Shown here: positions 52,769 through 61,475 of the stretch, piece after piece
How positions within the stretch are numbered: position 1 is the stretch's first letter
How the letters are laid out: each line of letters begins with the position of its first letter
IMG/VR virus record: IMGVR_UViG_3300033571_018680
Span: 1-64,000 of that record
Direction: 5' to 3' (one strand)
Origin: a virus
Length of the DNA stretch: 64,000 nucleotides
Made by a program: the position numbers and the translations under genes
Notes under the pieces: generated by a model
Told to the model about the DNA's origin: nothing
What the model saw: only the letters and a program-made list of their open reading frames with translations
The model's database searches: none

Positions 52769-53305
52769 ATGAATCTTCAAGGTCAAAATATATCTTATGT
52801 TATTTTATCATCCGATAGATTAGATGATATGATTTCTATTCTTTATGCTAAAGAATATCAAGTAATTCCGATTAAAGGATATTATAGGGGTCAATATGAG
52901 GATTCGGTTATGGCTTTTGGTATGGTTGATAATGATAATTTAAGAAAAGATGTTTTATTTTTATTAAATCATTTTCATCAGGATTGTGCGATTATAAAAT
53001 ACTTAGGTGAACCATCAGCTAGAAAGATTTTTAAAGATGGATCCGAAAAACCACTTGGTATAGTAATGTATAATACCGATGCTGAGAATGTTTCTTACTT
53101 ATACAATGGTCATTCATTCTCATTTATAGAACAAGTTAGATATTGGAAACCTACTAAGAAAGAAGATTTCAGAGTGGGTATGATTGTTGAGTATTTTAAT
53201 AAAGATAAATGGTATGAGAGATTAGTTGAGAATCCTCATGATGAGTATGAAAAACTTTATAAATTACTTATAAAGTATGATAAAGTTAGAGTAGCCTCTA
53301 AATAA
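52769..53305 (+). CDS. Hypothetical protein
   Basis: 178 residues, alpha/beta, soluble. 'ISYVILSSDRLDDMISILYA' and 'YRGQYEDSVMAFGMV' are distinctive; 'FRVGMIVEYFNKDKWYERLV' near the end could be a small beta barrel. No named family. It converges with 53298-54086 and overlaps it by 8 bases. Confidence 0.5.
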   Translation: MNLQGQNISYVILSSDRLDDMISILYAKEYQVIPIKGYYRGQYEDSVMAFGMVDNDNLRKDVLFLLNHFHQDCAIIKYLGEPSARKIFKDGSEKPLGIVMYNTDAENVSYLYNGHSFSFIEQVRYWKPTKKEDFRVGMIVEYFNKDKWYERLVENPHDEYEKLYKLLIKYDKVRVASK

Positions 53306-54086
53306 TCTCAAACCACTTTATACACCTTTCCCAAGACCCTGGAGTTTCTGACATAAAATAAGTAGAATCACTTATATTATTAATAACATTTAAACCTATT
53401 TCTGGTTTATTTATATTTCTCATCAATATAACCTTTTTAGGATTAATCAAATGAGATGGTATGATATCAATTCCTGATATATTACCAGTTACTGTTGTTC
53501 CATTATTTTGAATAGTAAATGTATTACTTTTCAATAAATACATATAAACATCTAAACCAACCAACATTGAATTAGCTGGTCCTATTCTGCTATCCATAGC
53601 AATCATACTATTCAACATCATTATCTTAGATACTATTTTTCTAAAATTAGAATTATCATTATCATAACTTGATAAAGTAGGATCATTCTTAATAGTGACA
53701 TTCATACTTTGATTATTAGATGAAGTCATTGGATTTAAAGTCAATGATTCTAGCTTTTTTACTATATCATAATAAAGTGATTGATTATCTATCAGTTTTT
53801 GAGATTTAACAGTCAAACTTTTCATTTGAGTTGATACAGACATTATATAACTTTCTTCTTCTAATCCCCATTCATTTGACTCTTTTTCATTATTCCATTC
53901 ATCAACTTTATTCTCAAGAATTGCGTCAATTGTTAAATCTCTTCTTTTACTTTTCAGAATATTTTTATAATCTTCTGTGTCAGAATAAACATATTCTAAA
54001 TAGTAAATAATCCCGCTAGGTAAAGATGGTTTTGAATTTTCTGAGTAATTACAGACTTTTTCTAAATCATATCGAGTAACTGTCAT
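53298..54086 (-). CDS. Hypothetical protein with a weak capsid-like segment
   Basis: 262 residues. It starts 'MTVTRYDLEKVCNYSENSKP'. 'KIMMLNSMIAMDSRIGPANS' followed by 'MLVGLDVYMYLLKSN' looks like the helix-turn-strand of gp23-type proteins (I-x-x-x-(S/T)-R-x-G-x-x-N-x-(M/I)-(V/L)). The rest is not clearly capsid-like. It may be a decoration or tail protein; this is a weak guess. It overlaps the glycosyltransferase upstream by 20 bases. Confidence 0.4.
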   Translation of the reverse strand: MTVTRYDLEKVCNYSENSKPSLPSGIIYYLEYVYSDTEDYKNILKSKRRDLTIDAILENKVDEWNNEKESNEWGLEEESYIMSVSTQMKSLTVKSQKLIDNQSLYYDIVKKLESLTLNPMTSSNNQSMNVTIKNDPTLSSYDNDNSNFRKIVSKIMMLNSMIAMDSRIGPANSMLVGLDVYMYLLKSNTFTIQNNGTTVTGNISGIDIIPSHLINPKKVILMRNINKPEIGLNVINNISDSTYFMSETPGSWERCIKWFEII

Positions 54087-54834
54087 ACTTATTCTTCATT
54101 CCATTTTTCTGAGCTTGTGCGTTAGACATCTTCATTATTTCATCTTTACTCATTGCTGATGTTTTTTGCAATAATTCTAGGTTTCTCTGATAGTATTTCA
54201 TATCAGGTGCTGTTCTTGAATGATATAAGTGATAACATTTATTAGGAAGTTCAATCCAATTTAAGAAGTGTTTAACTTTTAGAGATACAAAATCATCTTC
54301 AGCTCCCCATCCAACGAATGATTCGTTCCATCCACCAATTCTCATGATGGCATCTTTTCTAAACACACAGATACCACCACAAAGAGGAACCTTTTGATGG
54401 TCTAATTCGCCTCTACCAGGTCTATTAATTTGTAGTATTTGTTCAAATCTTAATCCAGATTCATTTTGGTCTAAATCAATAACTGATTTATATGGATTCA
54501 CCATTTCATATTGTTCTATTGCTTTAAGAGATTCTATAAATTGATTAGGATCCATTATTAAATCAGAATCTGCAAAAACTATGATATTTGAGTTTGAGTT
54601 TTTAATTGCTACATTAAATCCCCAAGATTTATTATAAGGTAATGTTGATTTTAAGAAAATATGTTTAGCTTTAAGATTTAAGTGTGATATTTTTGAATGT
54701 TTATCTTGTTCAACTATAATAACTTCAGACCCGACAAATCCATTTACCCAGTCTAATGTTTTTCTTAGATTTTGTAATCTATCTGGTGAGTGTCTGTAAC
54801 CTATTACATAAGTAAAAGCATGTGTATAATTCAT
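54067..54834 (-). CDS. Glycosyltransferase, GT2/GT7-like
   Basis: 255 residues. GT-A fold: 'HAFTYVIGYRHSPDRLQNLR' at the start, 'IIVFADSDLIMDPNQF' (D-x-D), and 'GGWNESFVGWGAEDDFVSLK', the typical acceptor motif of galactosyltransferase-like C-terminal domains. 'PLCGGICVFRKDAIMRIG' fits too. It transfers a sugar, with acceptor unknown. Overlap with the 262-residue gene suggests they are translated together. Confidence 0.82.
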   Translation of the reverse strand: MNYTHAFTYVIGYRHSPDRLQNLRKTLDWVNGFVGSEVIIVEQDKHSKISHLNLKAKHIFLKSTLPYNKSWGFNVAIKNSNSNIIVFADSDLIMDPNQFIESLKAIEQYEMVNPYKSVIDLDQNESGLRFEQILQINRPGRGELDHQKVPLCGGICVFRKDAIMRIGGWNESFVGWGAEDDFVSLKVKHFLNWIELPNKCYHLYHSRTAPDMKYYQRNLELLQKTSAMSKDEIMKMSNAQAQKNGMKNKYDSYSI

Positions 54835-54853
54835 TAATGATATTATTTTTTAA

Positions 54854-55582
54854 TTATACTATAGATATGTTGATTTGTTTTGATTCTATAAACTTTTTCA
54901 CATCTAACTTTCCACTTTTTTCAGAACTATAGAAATTAGACAATGGTAGTGTTTTATCATATCCAAGTAAATCCACAATTATATCATTATATAGCGATTC
55001 ACCAAATTTAAGCCAAATGTTATAATCATAATTTGTCTCATGTGTTGTGTGATATATCAGTTCATCTTTTATATGATATAGATTTAGACCATTTTTAACA
55101 CAAGATATTGGAACCCAGTAGTCCCACCAAGGCATTCCAATTACATACTTGTCATTTTTAAAAATGTTTGTATATTTAGAATCAAATATAAAGATATCAT
55201 ATCCATATATAAATGGATATTTTTTATCACCATCTAATTCATATCTAGTTCCTATAAAAACTCCATTCTTTAGGTATCTTTTATTTATGTTAATTTCACT
55301 ATCCTCTTTTAATTTAATATCTGAATTTATTATAGCAACTATACCTGATGATTTTTCTTCTATAGCTTCTAATATAGCGTCCAGCTTAATAAGTCTTTTA
55401 TTTTTATAATTAAATGTATTATTCGTTTCTATAAATATTACATTAGGATATATATCTTTTATTTTTTCAATTTCTTCTTTTAGGTTAACTGAATAAACTT
55501 GATAATACTTAGACCAAGTATTAATTGAATGACTTTGAACTTCAAAGTTTCCATATGGATTTATTGTTGTAAATATTTTCAC
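54854..55582 (-). CDS. Probable glycosyltransferase
   Basis: 242 residues. 'IVAIINSDIKLKEDSEI' near residue 80-97 fits a GT-A D-x-D-like site, followed by 'FIYGYDIFIFDSKYTNIF' and 'YVIGMPWWDYWVPISCVKNG', a pattern seen in small glycan-synthesis transferases. The N-terminus 'MKIFTTINPYGNFEVQ' is part of the fold and does not look like the tag. It belongs to the minus-strand pair with the GT2-like gene. Confidence 0.6.
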   Translation of the reverse strand: MKIFTTINPYGNFEVQSHSINTWSKYYQVYSVNLKEEIEKIKDIYPNVIFIETNNTFNYKNKRLIKLDAILEAIEEKSSGIVAIINSDIKLKEDSEININKRYLKNGVFIGTRYELDGDKKYPFIYGYDIFIFDSKYTNIFKNDKYVIGMPWWDYWVPISCVKNGLNLYHIKDELIYHTTHETNYDYNIWLKFGESLYNDIIVDLLGYDKTLPLSNFYSSEKSGKLDVKKFIESKQINISIV

Positions 55583-55625
55583 ATATTATATATTCAAAGA
55601 CTTCTTGTTTGTAATATATAAATAC

Positions 55626-56234
55626 ATGAATATTATTTCCTTTCCTAGAAGTGGACAACATTTGATAGAGAGTGTATTAAGACACTTATGTTTACAACAT
55701 AACATTGATTTTACTTACTGTGAATATTATGGTTGTTGTAATACAATTCCATGTTCAAAAGGATATTTAGTTAGTAAAAACCATGATTTTTCCTTGAACT
55801 TAGAGATAAAAAAGGATGTTAAATACATTTTACTTTATAGATCTGATATGATATTACAACTAGAATCTTATTATAGATTTGCGATTAGAAATAAAGATGT
55901 GGAATACAACTATAATGACCTATTAAACTTCATAAAATCTAATACTAACTATTATAATAAATTTTTAAAAAAATGGGTAGAAAACAGTTATGATAATATA
56001 GTTAAAGTAGAGTATTATGATTTTGTTAATTATCCTGTTAAATATTCTAAAATAATTTTTAATCACTTTTTTCCAAATTGTGAAATAAAGGAAGATGTAT
56101 TTAATGATTTACCTAATTTGTACCTATCTATACATAGAGGATTTAAATCAACTAATTTGAATAGCAAAATTCAAATTTTGAATAAAATGAATGATGATTT
56201 GTATAATAGAATAAAATTAGACTTAATCGACTAA
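55626..56234 (+). CDS. Sulfotransferase-like protein
   Basis: 202 residues from the ATG at 55626; the start at 55605 adds seven unlikely residues. 'IISFPRSGQHLIESVLRHL' is a good 5'-phosphosulfate-binding loop (P-R-S-G-x-(H/T)), and 'YILLYRSDMILQLESYYRF' matches the 3'-phosphate-binding R...S of PAPS sulfotransferases. A catalytic His is not certain. It would move sulfate from PAPS to a glycan or peptide. On the plus strand between glycan genes of the opposite strand; its end overlaps the methyltransferase gene by 12 bases. Confidence 0.65.
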   Translation: MNIISFPRSGQHLIESVLRHLCLQHNIDFTYCEYYGCCNTIPCSKGYLVSKNHDFSLNLEIKKDVKYILLYRSDMILQLESYYRFAIRNKDVEYNYNDLLNFIKSNTNYYNKFLKKWVENSYDNIVKVEYYDFVNYPVKYSKIIFNHFFPNCEIKEDVFNDLPNLYLSIHRGFKSTNLNSKIQILNKMNDDLYNRIKLDLID

Positions 56235-56795
56235 TTTTTGAAAAATACATTTTTTATATTCTATATTAGTTTTCATATTTTCTTTTGTGAATTTATGAAC
56301 AAATCCAGACTCTGAAAATTCACTAACCGGTTTATATTTTTTTGAAACTTCAGTATCTTCAAACATAAAGTTTGAGTTGTATATCACAATAAACCCATCT
56401 TTATTTAATTTCTCATCTAACCGAATGATAATATCATTAAATTGATTAAAGTTATAAATATCAGTTGAGTTATTAATTGATGATGTATCTGGCCATCTAC
56501 AAAGTACACTCATACAGAATATGATATCAAATTTTTCATCTGGTATAATATTTGATATTTTAATTCTATCTACATTTTTAGTATATTTTTTACTAGTTTT
56601 TATTGATTTTTCATCTACTTCAACTCCAAATATCTCAGAATTGCCAAAAAACATAGCTAGTGTTACTAATTCTTCACCACTTGAGCTACCAAAGCTTAGA
56701 ATCTTACAGTTATATTTCTTTCTATTATCATAACAAAATTTAAATATATCAGGGTATCTATTTATACCGGTAGTTGTCATTTTTTGATGTAACAT
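56223..56795 (-). CDS. SAM-dependent methyltransferase
   Basis: 190 residues, class I fold. 'KILSFGSSSGEELVTLAMFF' is motif I (G-x-S-x-G-E-E, like CheR-type enzymes), 'IFGVEVDEKSIKTSKKY' motif II with the acidic residue, and 'FDIIFCMSVLCRWPD' motif IV. The C-terminus ends with a beta hairpin. Target unknown; the setting suggests a sugar. Confidence 0.75.
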   Translation of the reverse strand: MLHQKMTTTGINRYPDIFKFCYDNRKKYNCKILSFGSSSGEELVTLAMFFGNSEIFGVEVDEKSIKTSKKYTKNVDRIKISNIIPDEKFDIIFCMSVLCRWPDTSSINNSTDIYNFNQFNDIIIRLDEKLNKDGFIVIYNSNFMFEDTEVSKKYKPVSEFSESGFVHKFTKENMKTNIEYKKCIFQKLVD

Positions 56796-56796
56796 A

Positions 56797-57417
56797 CTAT
56801 TTATCTTTTAATATTTTTCTCATAGCTTCTGATTTAGTCATTGAATTATCTGAACAATGTTTAAATGAGCAATGTATTAAACTTGATTCAATTGGAAAAT
56901 CTTCTACTAAATTATATGATTTTATAAATTCATTTTTTTCGCTAATTAGATTCATCATAATAATCATATCAGATGTATGTTTTTTTCCATTATAATCTAT
57001 AAAATAATCTTGACCTCTTTCACAAAATATATTAAAGATATTACCATAATGTTCACTATTTCCATAGACTAAACAAGGAACATGTCCTTGTAATATAGAA
57101 AGTGACTCATACTTAATAGCATCATTTGGAGTAAAACCATTGTTTACTACGTCATAATCCGACATCCAACCTCCACCTATCTGACTCATAGCTTTCCACC
57201 TTATATAACAAGTTATTTCATAATCTATGTTATTTACAGTTGGTATTTTATAGATTAAGTTATACTCTTCATCTGTTATCAACACATCTTTTTTTGTGAG
57301 AACAATTGGCTCCCATCCAAATTTAATCCAGGAACATTTCCATAAGTCTATTAACTCTTCTTGATTTGATCCATTATTAATAAAATCAATATTTTCATAA
57401 AATGTATATACTTTCAT
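56797..57417 (-). CDS. Glycosyltransferase-like protein (GT32-type)
   Basis: 206 residues. 'YIRWKAMSQIGGGWMSDYDV' has the (R/K)-x-x-x-x-x-x-x-G-G-x-(Y/W)-x-D-x-D layout of GT32-type enzymes, D-x-D at the end. 'SWIKFGWEPIVLTKKDV' is an N-terminal Rossmann part. Its start overlaps the pyruvyl-transferase stop by 4 bases, so they are co-translated. Confidence 0.65.
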   Translation of the reverse strand: MKVYTFYENIDFINNGSNQEELIDLWKCSWIKFGWEPIVLTKKDVLITDEEYNLIYKIPTVNNIDYEITCYIRWKAMSQIGGGWMSDYDVVNNGFTPNDAIKYESLSILQGHVPCLVYGNSEHYGNIFNIFCERGQDYFIDYNGKKHTSDMIIMMNLISEKNEFIKSYNLVEDFPIESSLIHCSFKHCSDNSMTKSEAMRKILKDK

Positions 57418-58400
57418 AATTTATCAATTATTTTTTCATAAGAGTTATATTCAAAGTTTAAATTAGATTTTAACATGAACTTCTCTATTTTATCTAACAT
57501 TGATGCTTTTAAATGATTGAATTTATCAATATCTTTATTCTCAAATACCTCATAATTTATTTGATTATTTGAATATTTTGATATATCATAAAAGTTTTTA
57601 AATAAATTGGACAATCCTTTTAGTCTCCAGTCTCCTTCCCACCAAATAAATATAACAGGTGTATCAAGAGCTAAACAAGGAAGAGCCGTGTGTAGTCTTG
57701 ATGTTATTACTAAATCCGCACTATTATATTCATCTAGCAATTTTACACAAGTTTCCATAGAGTCTTTGTATGTTCCCTCTCTTAACTCATATATATCATG
57801 GTCTGTGAAGATTGCATTATCTAATATATTTTTAGGTATTCTTCCCTTCATATTATTGTAATATTGATCACTTGGTATTTCATAGATAAAGTCTTTTTTA
57901 AATTTATTTAAATTGTCTTTACCCATTTGACTAACTGGTCCGTCTCCATTCCACATTCTATCTAATTCATTTATAATTATCTTACCTGTTTTATTTTTTG
58001 GCTTATTAGATTTTAATAATAATGTTAAACAAGATGAAAAATATGAGTTTGTGTTGATTTCTTTTAACTTTTCATATGAATTAATATCTCTTAATCCAAC
58101 TTCATTTGTTTTAAAAAAATTAGGCATTTCATCAAAACATTTAGGTTGTAAGTTTACTGATATAGGTAATATGTTTCTCATATTTTCTAAATATGAGAAA
58201 TCACCAACAGCTGTATTTGTCCACCCATTGTATATCATGAAACTTTTCTCATCATATTTAAAAATATCATTAGTCCTATCTAACCTACCATTGTCTCTGT
58301 TTATTGTATGTGTCACTTCTGGATAGAACTGTAGTGTTGCTAATGATTGAATCCAATCACCCGCGTTTATTGAGCTGTAATCTAAAGAATAATAATTCAT
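57414..58400 (-). CDS. Polysaccharide pyruvyl transferase-like protein
   Basis: 328 residues. 'INAGDWIQSLATLQFYPE' at the start, 'NEVGLRDINSYEKLKEI', 'YFSSCLTLLL' and 'ADLVITSRLHTALPCLALDT' then 'PVIFIWWEGD' form the signature of the PS_pyruv_trans family (SRLHxxxPxLAxxTPVI). It adds a pyruvate ketal to sugars in surface glycans. It is joined by 4-base overlaps to both neighbours on its strand. Confidence 0.85.
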   Translation of the reverse strand: MNYYSLDYSSINAGDWIQSLATLQFYPEVTHTINRDNGRLDRTNDIFKYDEKSFMIYNGWTNTAVGDFSYLENMRNILPISVNLQPKCFDEMPNFFKTNEVGLRDINSYEKLKEINTNSYFSSCLTLLLKSNKPKNKTGKIIINELDRMWNGDGPVSQMGKDNLNKFKKDFIYEIPSDQYYNNMKGRIPKNILDNAIFTDHDIYELREGTYKDSMETCVKLLDEYNSADLVITSRLHTALPCLALDTPVIFIWWEGDWRLKGLSNLFKNFYDISKYSNNQINYEVFENKDIDKFNHLKASMLDKIEKFMLKSNLNFEYNSYEKIIDKL

Positions 58401-60490
58401 TTATCTAATAATATTTTTTTATCATATGTCTTTTCCATCCAGTCTTTTCCGGTAAATTTAAAATTAGGAGACTTTTCTGACATCCAATTATAAGCTATTT
58501 TTATATTTTTAATATTTGTTTCTGAAAACATATTTTCTTTTTTTTGCCAATATGATTCATGTTTTTCGTGATATGATACATTGGGTGTTTCACAGACTAA
58601 TCCTTGTTTTTCAAATTGTTGTTTGAAAACTATATCTCCTTCTATACTTTTACCCATTGTTATTCTAAAAATCCAATCCCAACTAGGTCTACCTATTATT
58701 TGACCATCTGGTATATAGTCTCTCCATTCCCTCCACCATGATTTAGTTACTGCGAACAAATCAGCACCTTTTGGATGATCACCACAATCTGACCATTTAG
58801 CTAACTCTACTTCCTCTTTACTCATTTCTCTTTCTAACTTAAATGGGAAGTCTTTTCTAAATGAAAATGTACACTTCCACCTATTACAAGATTCTACTAT
58901 TTTTTCATATAAATCATCTGTTAAACATATATCACAATTAGTGTACATGACTATATCATTATCATTTTGGCACATATTATATCCATAATCAAACAAATCT
59001 TTTATCATTGGTATCTCTAAATCATCTATCCTGTTATATCTTAAACAAGGAATAATTTTTTTATTTTCATATAATTTTTTCCAAGTTTTCTGTGCAAATT
59101 CTATTCTTTTATTGGTTTCAACATCATATGATTTGTACAAGGATGATACATGATATATAAATTGTTGACAATCTTCTATATCAGATTCCATATCCGTTTT
59201 TAATTTCTCTCCAAAAAACAAAATATCACTTAAAGATTCTAAAACATTCTTATGAGATTGACTATGAAATAACTCATAGAATTCAGAATCTGATAAAAAC
59301 CTATCTGTCTTTCTTCCTTTCCAGTTTTTATAAGCATCTCCTAAGTGTATAACTGACTTCTCAAACTTACCTCTTTTTGTAAATTTGTCTCTAAATTGTA
59401 AATCACTCCATGCAGCATCATCTGAAAACTCAGGAAATGGTAATTCCTTATTAATATTTGAATTGTTAATATTAAATAGTTGGAAAAATCCTAATCCTTT
59501 ATTTATTTCATATTTTCCTAATTTTTCTATTTCTATTTTACCTTCTTCCCAATCTCTATAAGTATTATAATCTTTACATATATACCTATCTGATGTGTAT
59601 AATAAATCAATATCAGTATCAATATTTATTTTTTGAGTTATTATGATATCAGCATCTAATAGTAAAATCCAATCTGGATTTTCAATTGATTTTATACCAT
59701 CATTTATAGCTTTTCCTTTATTAAAAGTAGCTCCATTTTCATACATTCTATCTGTGACCACACATTTAACTCCAAACTTATCACATATTTTTTGACACAT
59801 TAAATCATCAGCTGATGTTACTACTGTTATGTCCTCAAAATATTTAATATTATTACTTAAAGAGAGTAATAAGTAATCATTATAGTTAACTGAGACTATA
59901 ATAACAGATATTTTATTAATTTCATTTATTGGATTTACTACAATTGATTCTATACTATTTGATATAGTTCTTCTAGATACCGGCTTTGAAACCTTAACCA
60001 TTACTGATTCTTTATCTGGATTTATATTAGGTCTTTTATTTATAACATTAATATCTAATGTTATTTTATTAGAAATTATAGAATCTATTACATTAACATT
60101 ATCTTCTATTTTAGAACTTGAATTGAATATTAATGCGTCTAGTGAATTTTTATTTTCTTTTCCATTAAATTTTGAATTTACATAAATTAAATTTTCAATT
60201 AGGTTAATTTTATTAACTTTAAATAAACTATTATCAAATTTTGCAAACTTATTTGCCCATATTATAGTTTTATTTGGATATATTTTATGTACAGCCTTTA
60301 GTAGCTCTATATCAGTACCTTTGTTTTCAAAAACAACAACTTTATTTTTATTTAAATTAAAATATGGAAAATTAACAAAGATGATTATTCTAGATATCAA
60401 TGAATTGGATATATTATAATCCAGTGAGTTTATAAATTCTGGTCCAAAATCATCAAATTCTTTTTCTGTTAATTTAATTACAAGTATCAT
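58397..60490 (-). CDS. Large glycosyltransferase, two-domain
   Basis: 697 residues. The first 190 are a lysine- and asparagine-rich N-terminal region of unknown fold. A GT2 domain follows: 'KISVIIVSVNYNDYLLLSLS', 'NKGKAINDGIKSIENPDWIL' and 'LLLDADIIITQK' (D-x-D near 278-282). The second half, with 'DIVMYTNCDICLTDDLYEKI' and 'SDCGDHPKGADLFAVTKSWW', looks like another GT-A-type domain. Two transferase activities on one chain are possible. It is the first gene of the minus-strand glycan operon, with TTATATATAAC before the ATG. Confidence 0.75.
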   Translation of the reverse strand: MILVIKLTEKEFDDFGPEFINSLDYNISNSLISRIIIFVNFPYFNLNKNKVVVFENKGTDIELLKAVHKIYPNKTIIWANKFAKFDNSLFKVNKINLIENLIYVNSKFNGKENKNSLDALIFNSSSKIEDNVNVIDSIISNKITLDINVINKRPNINPDKESVMVKVSKPVSRRTISNSIESIVVNPINEINKISVIIVSVNYNDYLLLSLSNNIKYFEDITVVTSADDLMCQKICDKFGVKCVVTDRMYENGATFNKGKAINDGIKSIENPDWILLLDADIIITQKINIDTDIDLLYTSDRYICKDYNTYRDWEEGKIEIEKLGKYEINKGLGFFQLFNINNSNINKELPFPEFSDDAAWSDLQFRDKFTKRGKFEKSVIHLGDAYKNWKGRKTDRFLSDSEFYELFHSQSHKNVLESLSDILFFGEKLKTDMESDIEDCQQFIYHVSSLYKSYDVETNKRIEFAQKTWKKLYENKKIIPCLRYNRIDDLEIPMIKDLFDYGYNMCQNDNDIVMYTNCDICLTDDLYEKIVESCNRWKCTFSFRKDFPFKLEREMSKEEVELAKWSDCGDHPKGADLFAVTKSWWREWRDYIPDGQIIGRPSWDWIFRITMGKSIEGDIVFKQQFEKQGLVCETPNVSYHEKHESYWQKKENMFSETNIKNIKIAYNWMSEKSPNFKFTGKDWMEKTYDKKILLDK

Positions 60491-60520
60491 AAAGTTATAT
60501 ATAAAGAAAAATCATTTCCA

Positions 60521-60925
60521 ATGAAAAAAACTATAGGCAGATGTGAAAAAATTTCACTTGTGGATTTAGGATTAGATTCTAAGGCTAAAATAGACACAGG
60601 TGCTTATTCAACCGTTATTCATGTTGATGGTGTTAAAGTTATAGATAATAAATTGCAATTTTGGATTGGTGATAAATCAAACAAATTTACTTTTTATGAT
60701 TATAAAAAAATAACAGTAAGAAGTTCCTTTGGAAAAAAACAAAAAAGATACAGTATTTTAACTAGATTAAAAGTAGGTAATAAAGTTTATAAAATTTATG
60801 TATCTTTAACAGATAGAAAAAAAATGAAATATCCAATATTAATAGGTAGAAGATTTCTCCATAAGTTTGGATATATTGTTGATGTAACAAAGAAAAATAT
60901 TTATGATACCACTAAAAAGGTGTAA
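60521..60925 (+). CDS. Retropepsin-like aspartic protease, RimB/ATP-dependent zinc protease family
   Basis: 134 residues. 'KAKIDTGAYSTVIHVDG' has the D25-T-G-A active-site motif; 'MKYPILIGRRFLHKFGYIVD' is the conserved C-terminal strand and flap of the RimK-associated retropepsin-like family. The enzyme works as a dimer or with a glutamate-tail substrate. In bacteria such proteins sit beside rimK; none is here. The substrate is unknown. It overlaps the next gene by 23 bases. Confidence 0.75.
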   Translation: MKKTIGRCEKISLVDLGLDSKAKIDTGAYSTVIHVDGVKVIDNKLQFWIGDKSNKFTFYDYKKITVRSSFGKKQKRYSILTRLKVGNKVYKIYVSLTDRKKMKYPILIGRRFLHKFGYIVDVTKKNIYDTTKKV

Positions 60926-61421
60926 TTATATCACCGGTGATAGTTCCTCAGTATCTTATGGATTAGATAAGATAATTAATTTTCTAGAATTAGAAGGTAA
61001 AAATATTATTGTTTTTTTCCCTAAACCAAAATCATATTACAATTCTCTTACTTATTTCGTGAATAATAGAAAAGAGTATGATGGATTTGATAACCTAAAG
61101 TCATTCATAGAAACCGAAGGAACTCTTTTTAGAGTTAATTTAATAATTTTAGATATTTGGCATTTAAGAAATTTAAGTAAAGAATATATTGACTTAGTAA
61201 AATCAACAGGAATTGATTTTATATTAGTATCTAGAAATTATCATTATACTTCTTCAGAAGATGTTTGTGATTATCACATAAAAAGAGAATCTGTTTCACA
61301 TAGAAATTCAGACCAATTTTTCATAACAGATAAACTAAATGGTTGGACTACCGATTTAGATGCTCTTAGAATATCATATATTAGAGATATTAAAATAAAC
61401 AAATTATTTGACAAAGAATAG
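60903..61421 (+). CDS. Hypothetical protein
   Basis: 172 residues, alpha/beta. It reads like a Rossmann or nucleotide-binding layout ('GKNIIVFFPKPKSYYNSLTY', 'VNLIILDIWHLRNLSKEYID', 'GIDFILVSRNYHYTS'), without a P-loop. It overlaps the retropepsin-like gene in another frame and is likely co-translated. Not recognised. Confidence 0.5.
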   Translation: MIPLKRCNYITGDSSSVSYGLDKIINFLELEGKNIIVFFPKPKSYYNSLTYFVNNRKEYDGFDNLKSFIETEGTLFRVNLIILDIWHLRNLSKEYIDLVKSTGIDFILVSRNYHYTSSEDVCDYHIKRESVSHRNSDQFFITDKLNGWTTDLDALRISYIRDIKINKLFDKE

Positions 61422-61475
61422 TTAAATTTGTTAAATGTTAAATTTATCCGTATATTTATATTAAATATAAACTAA

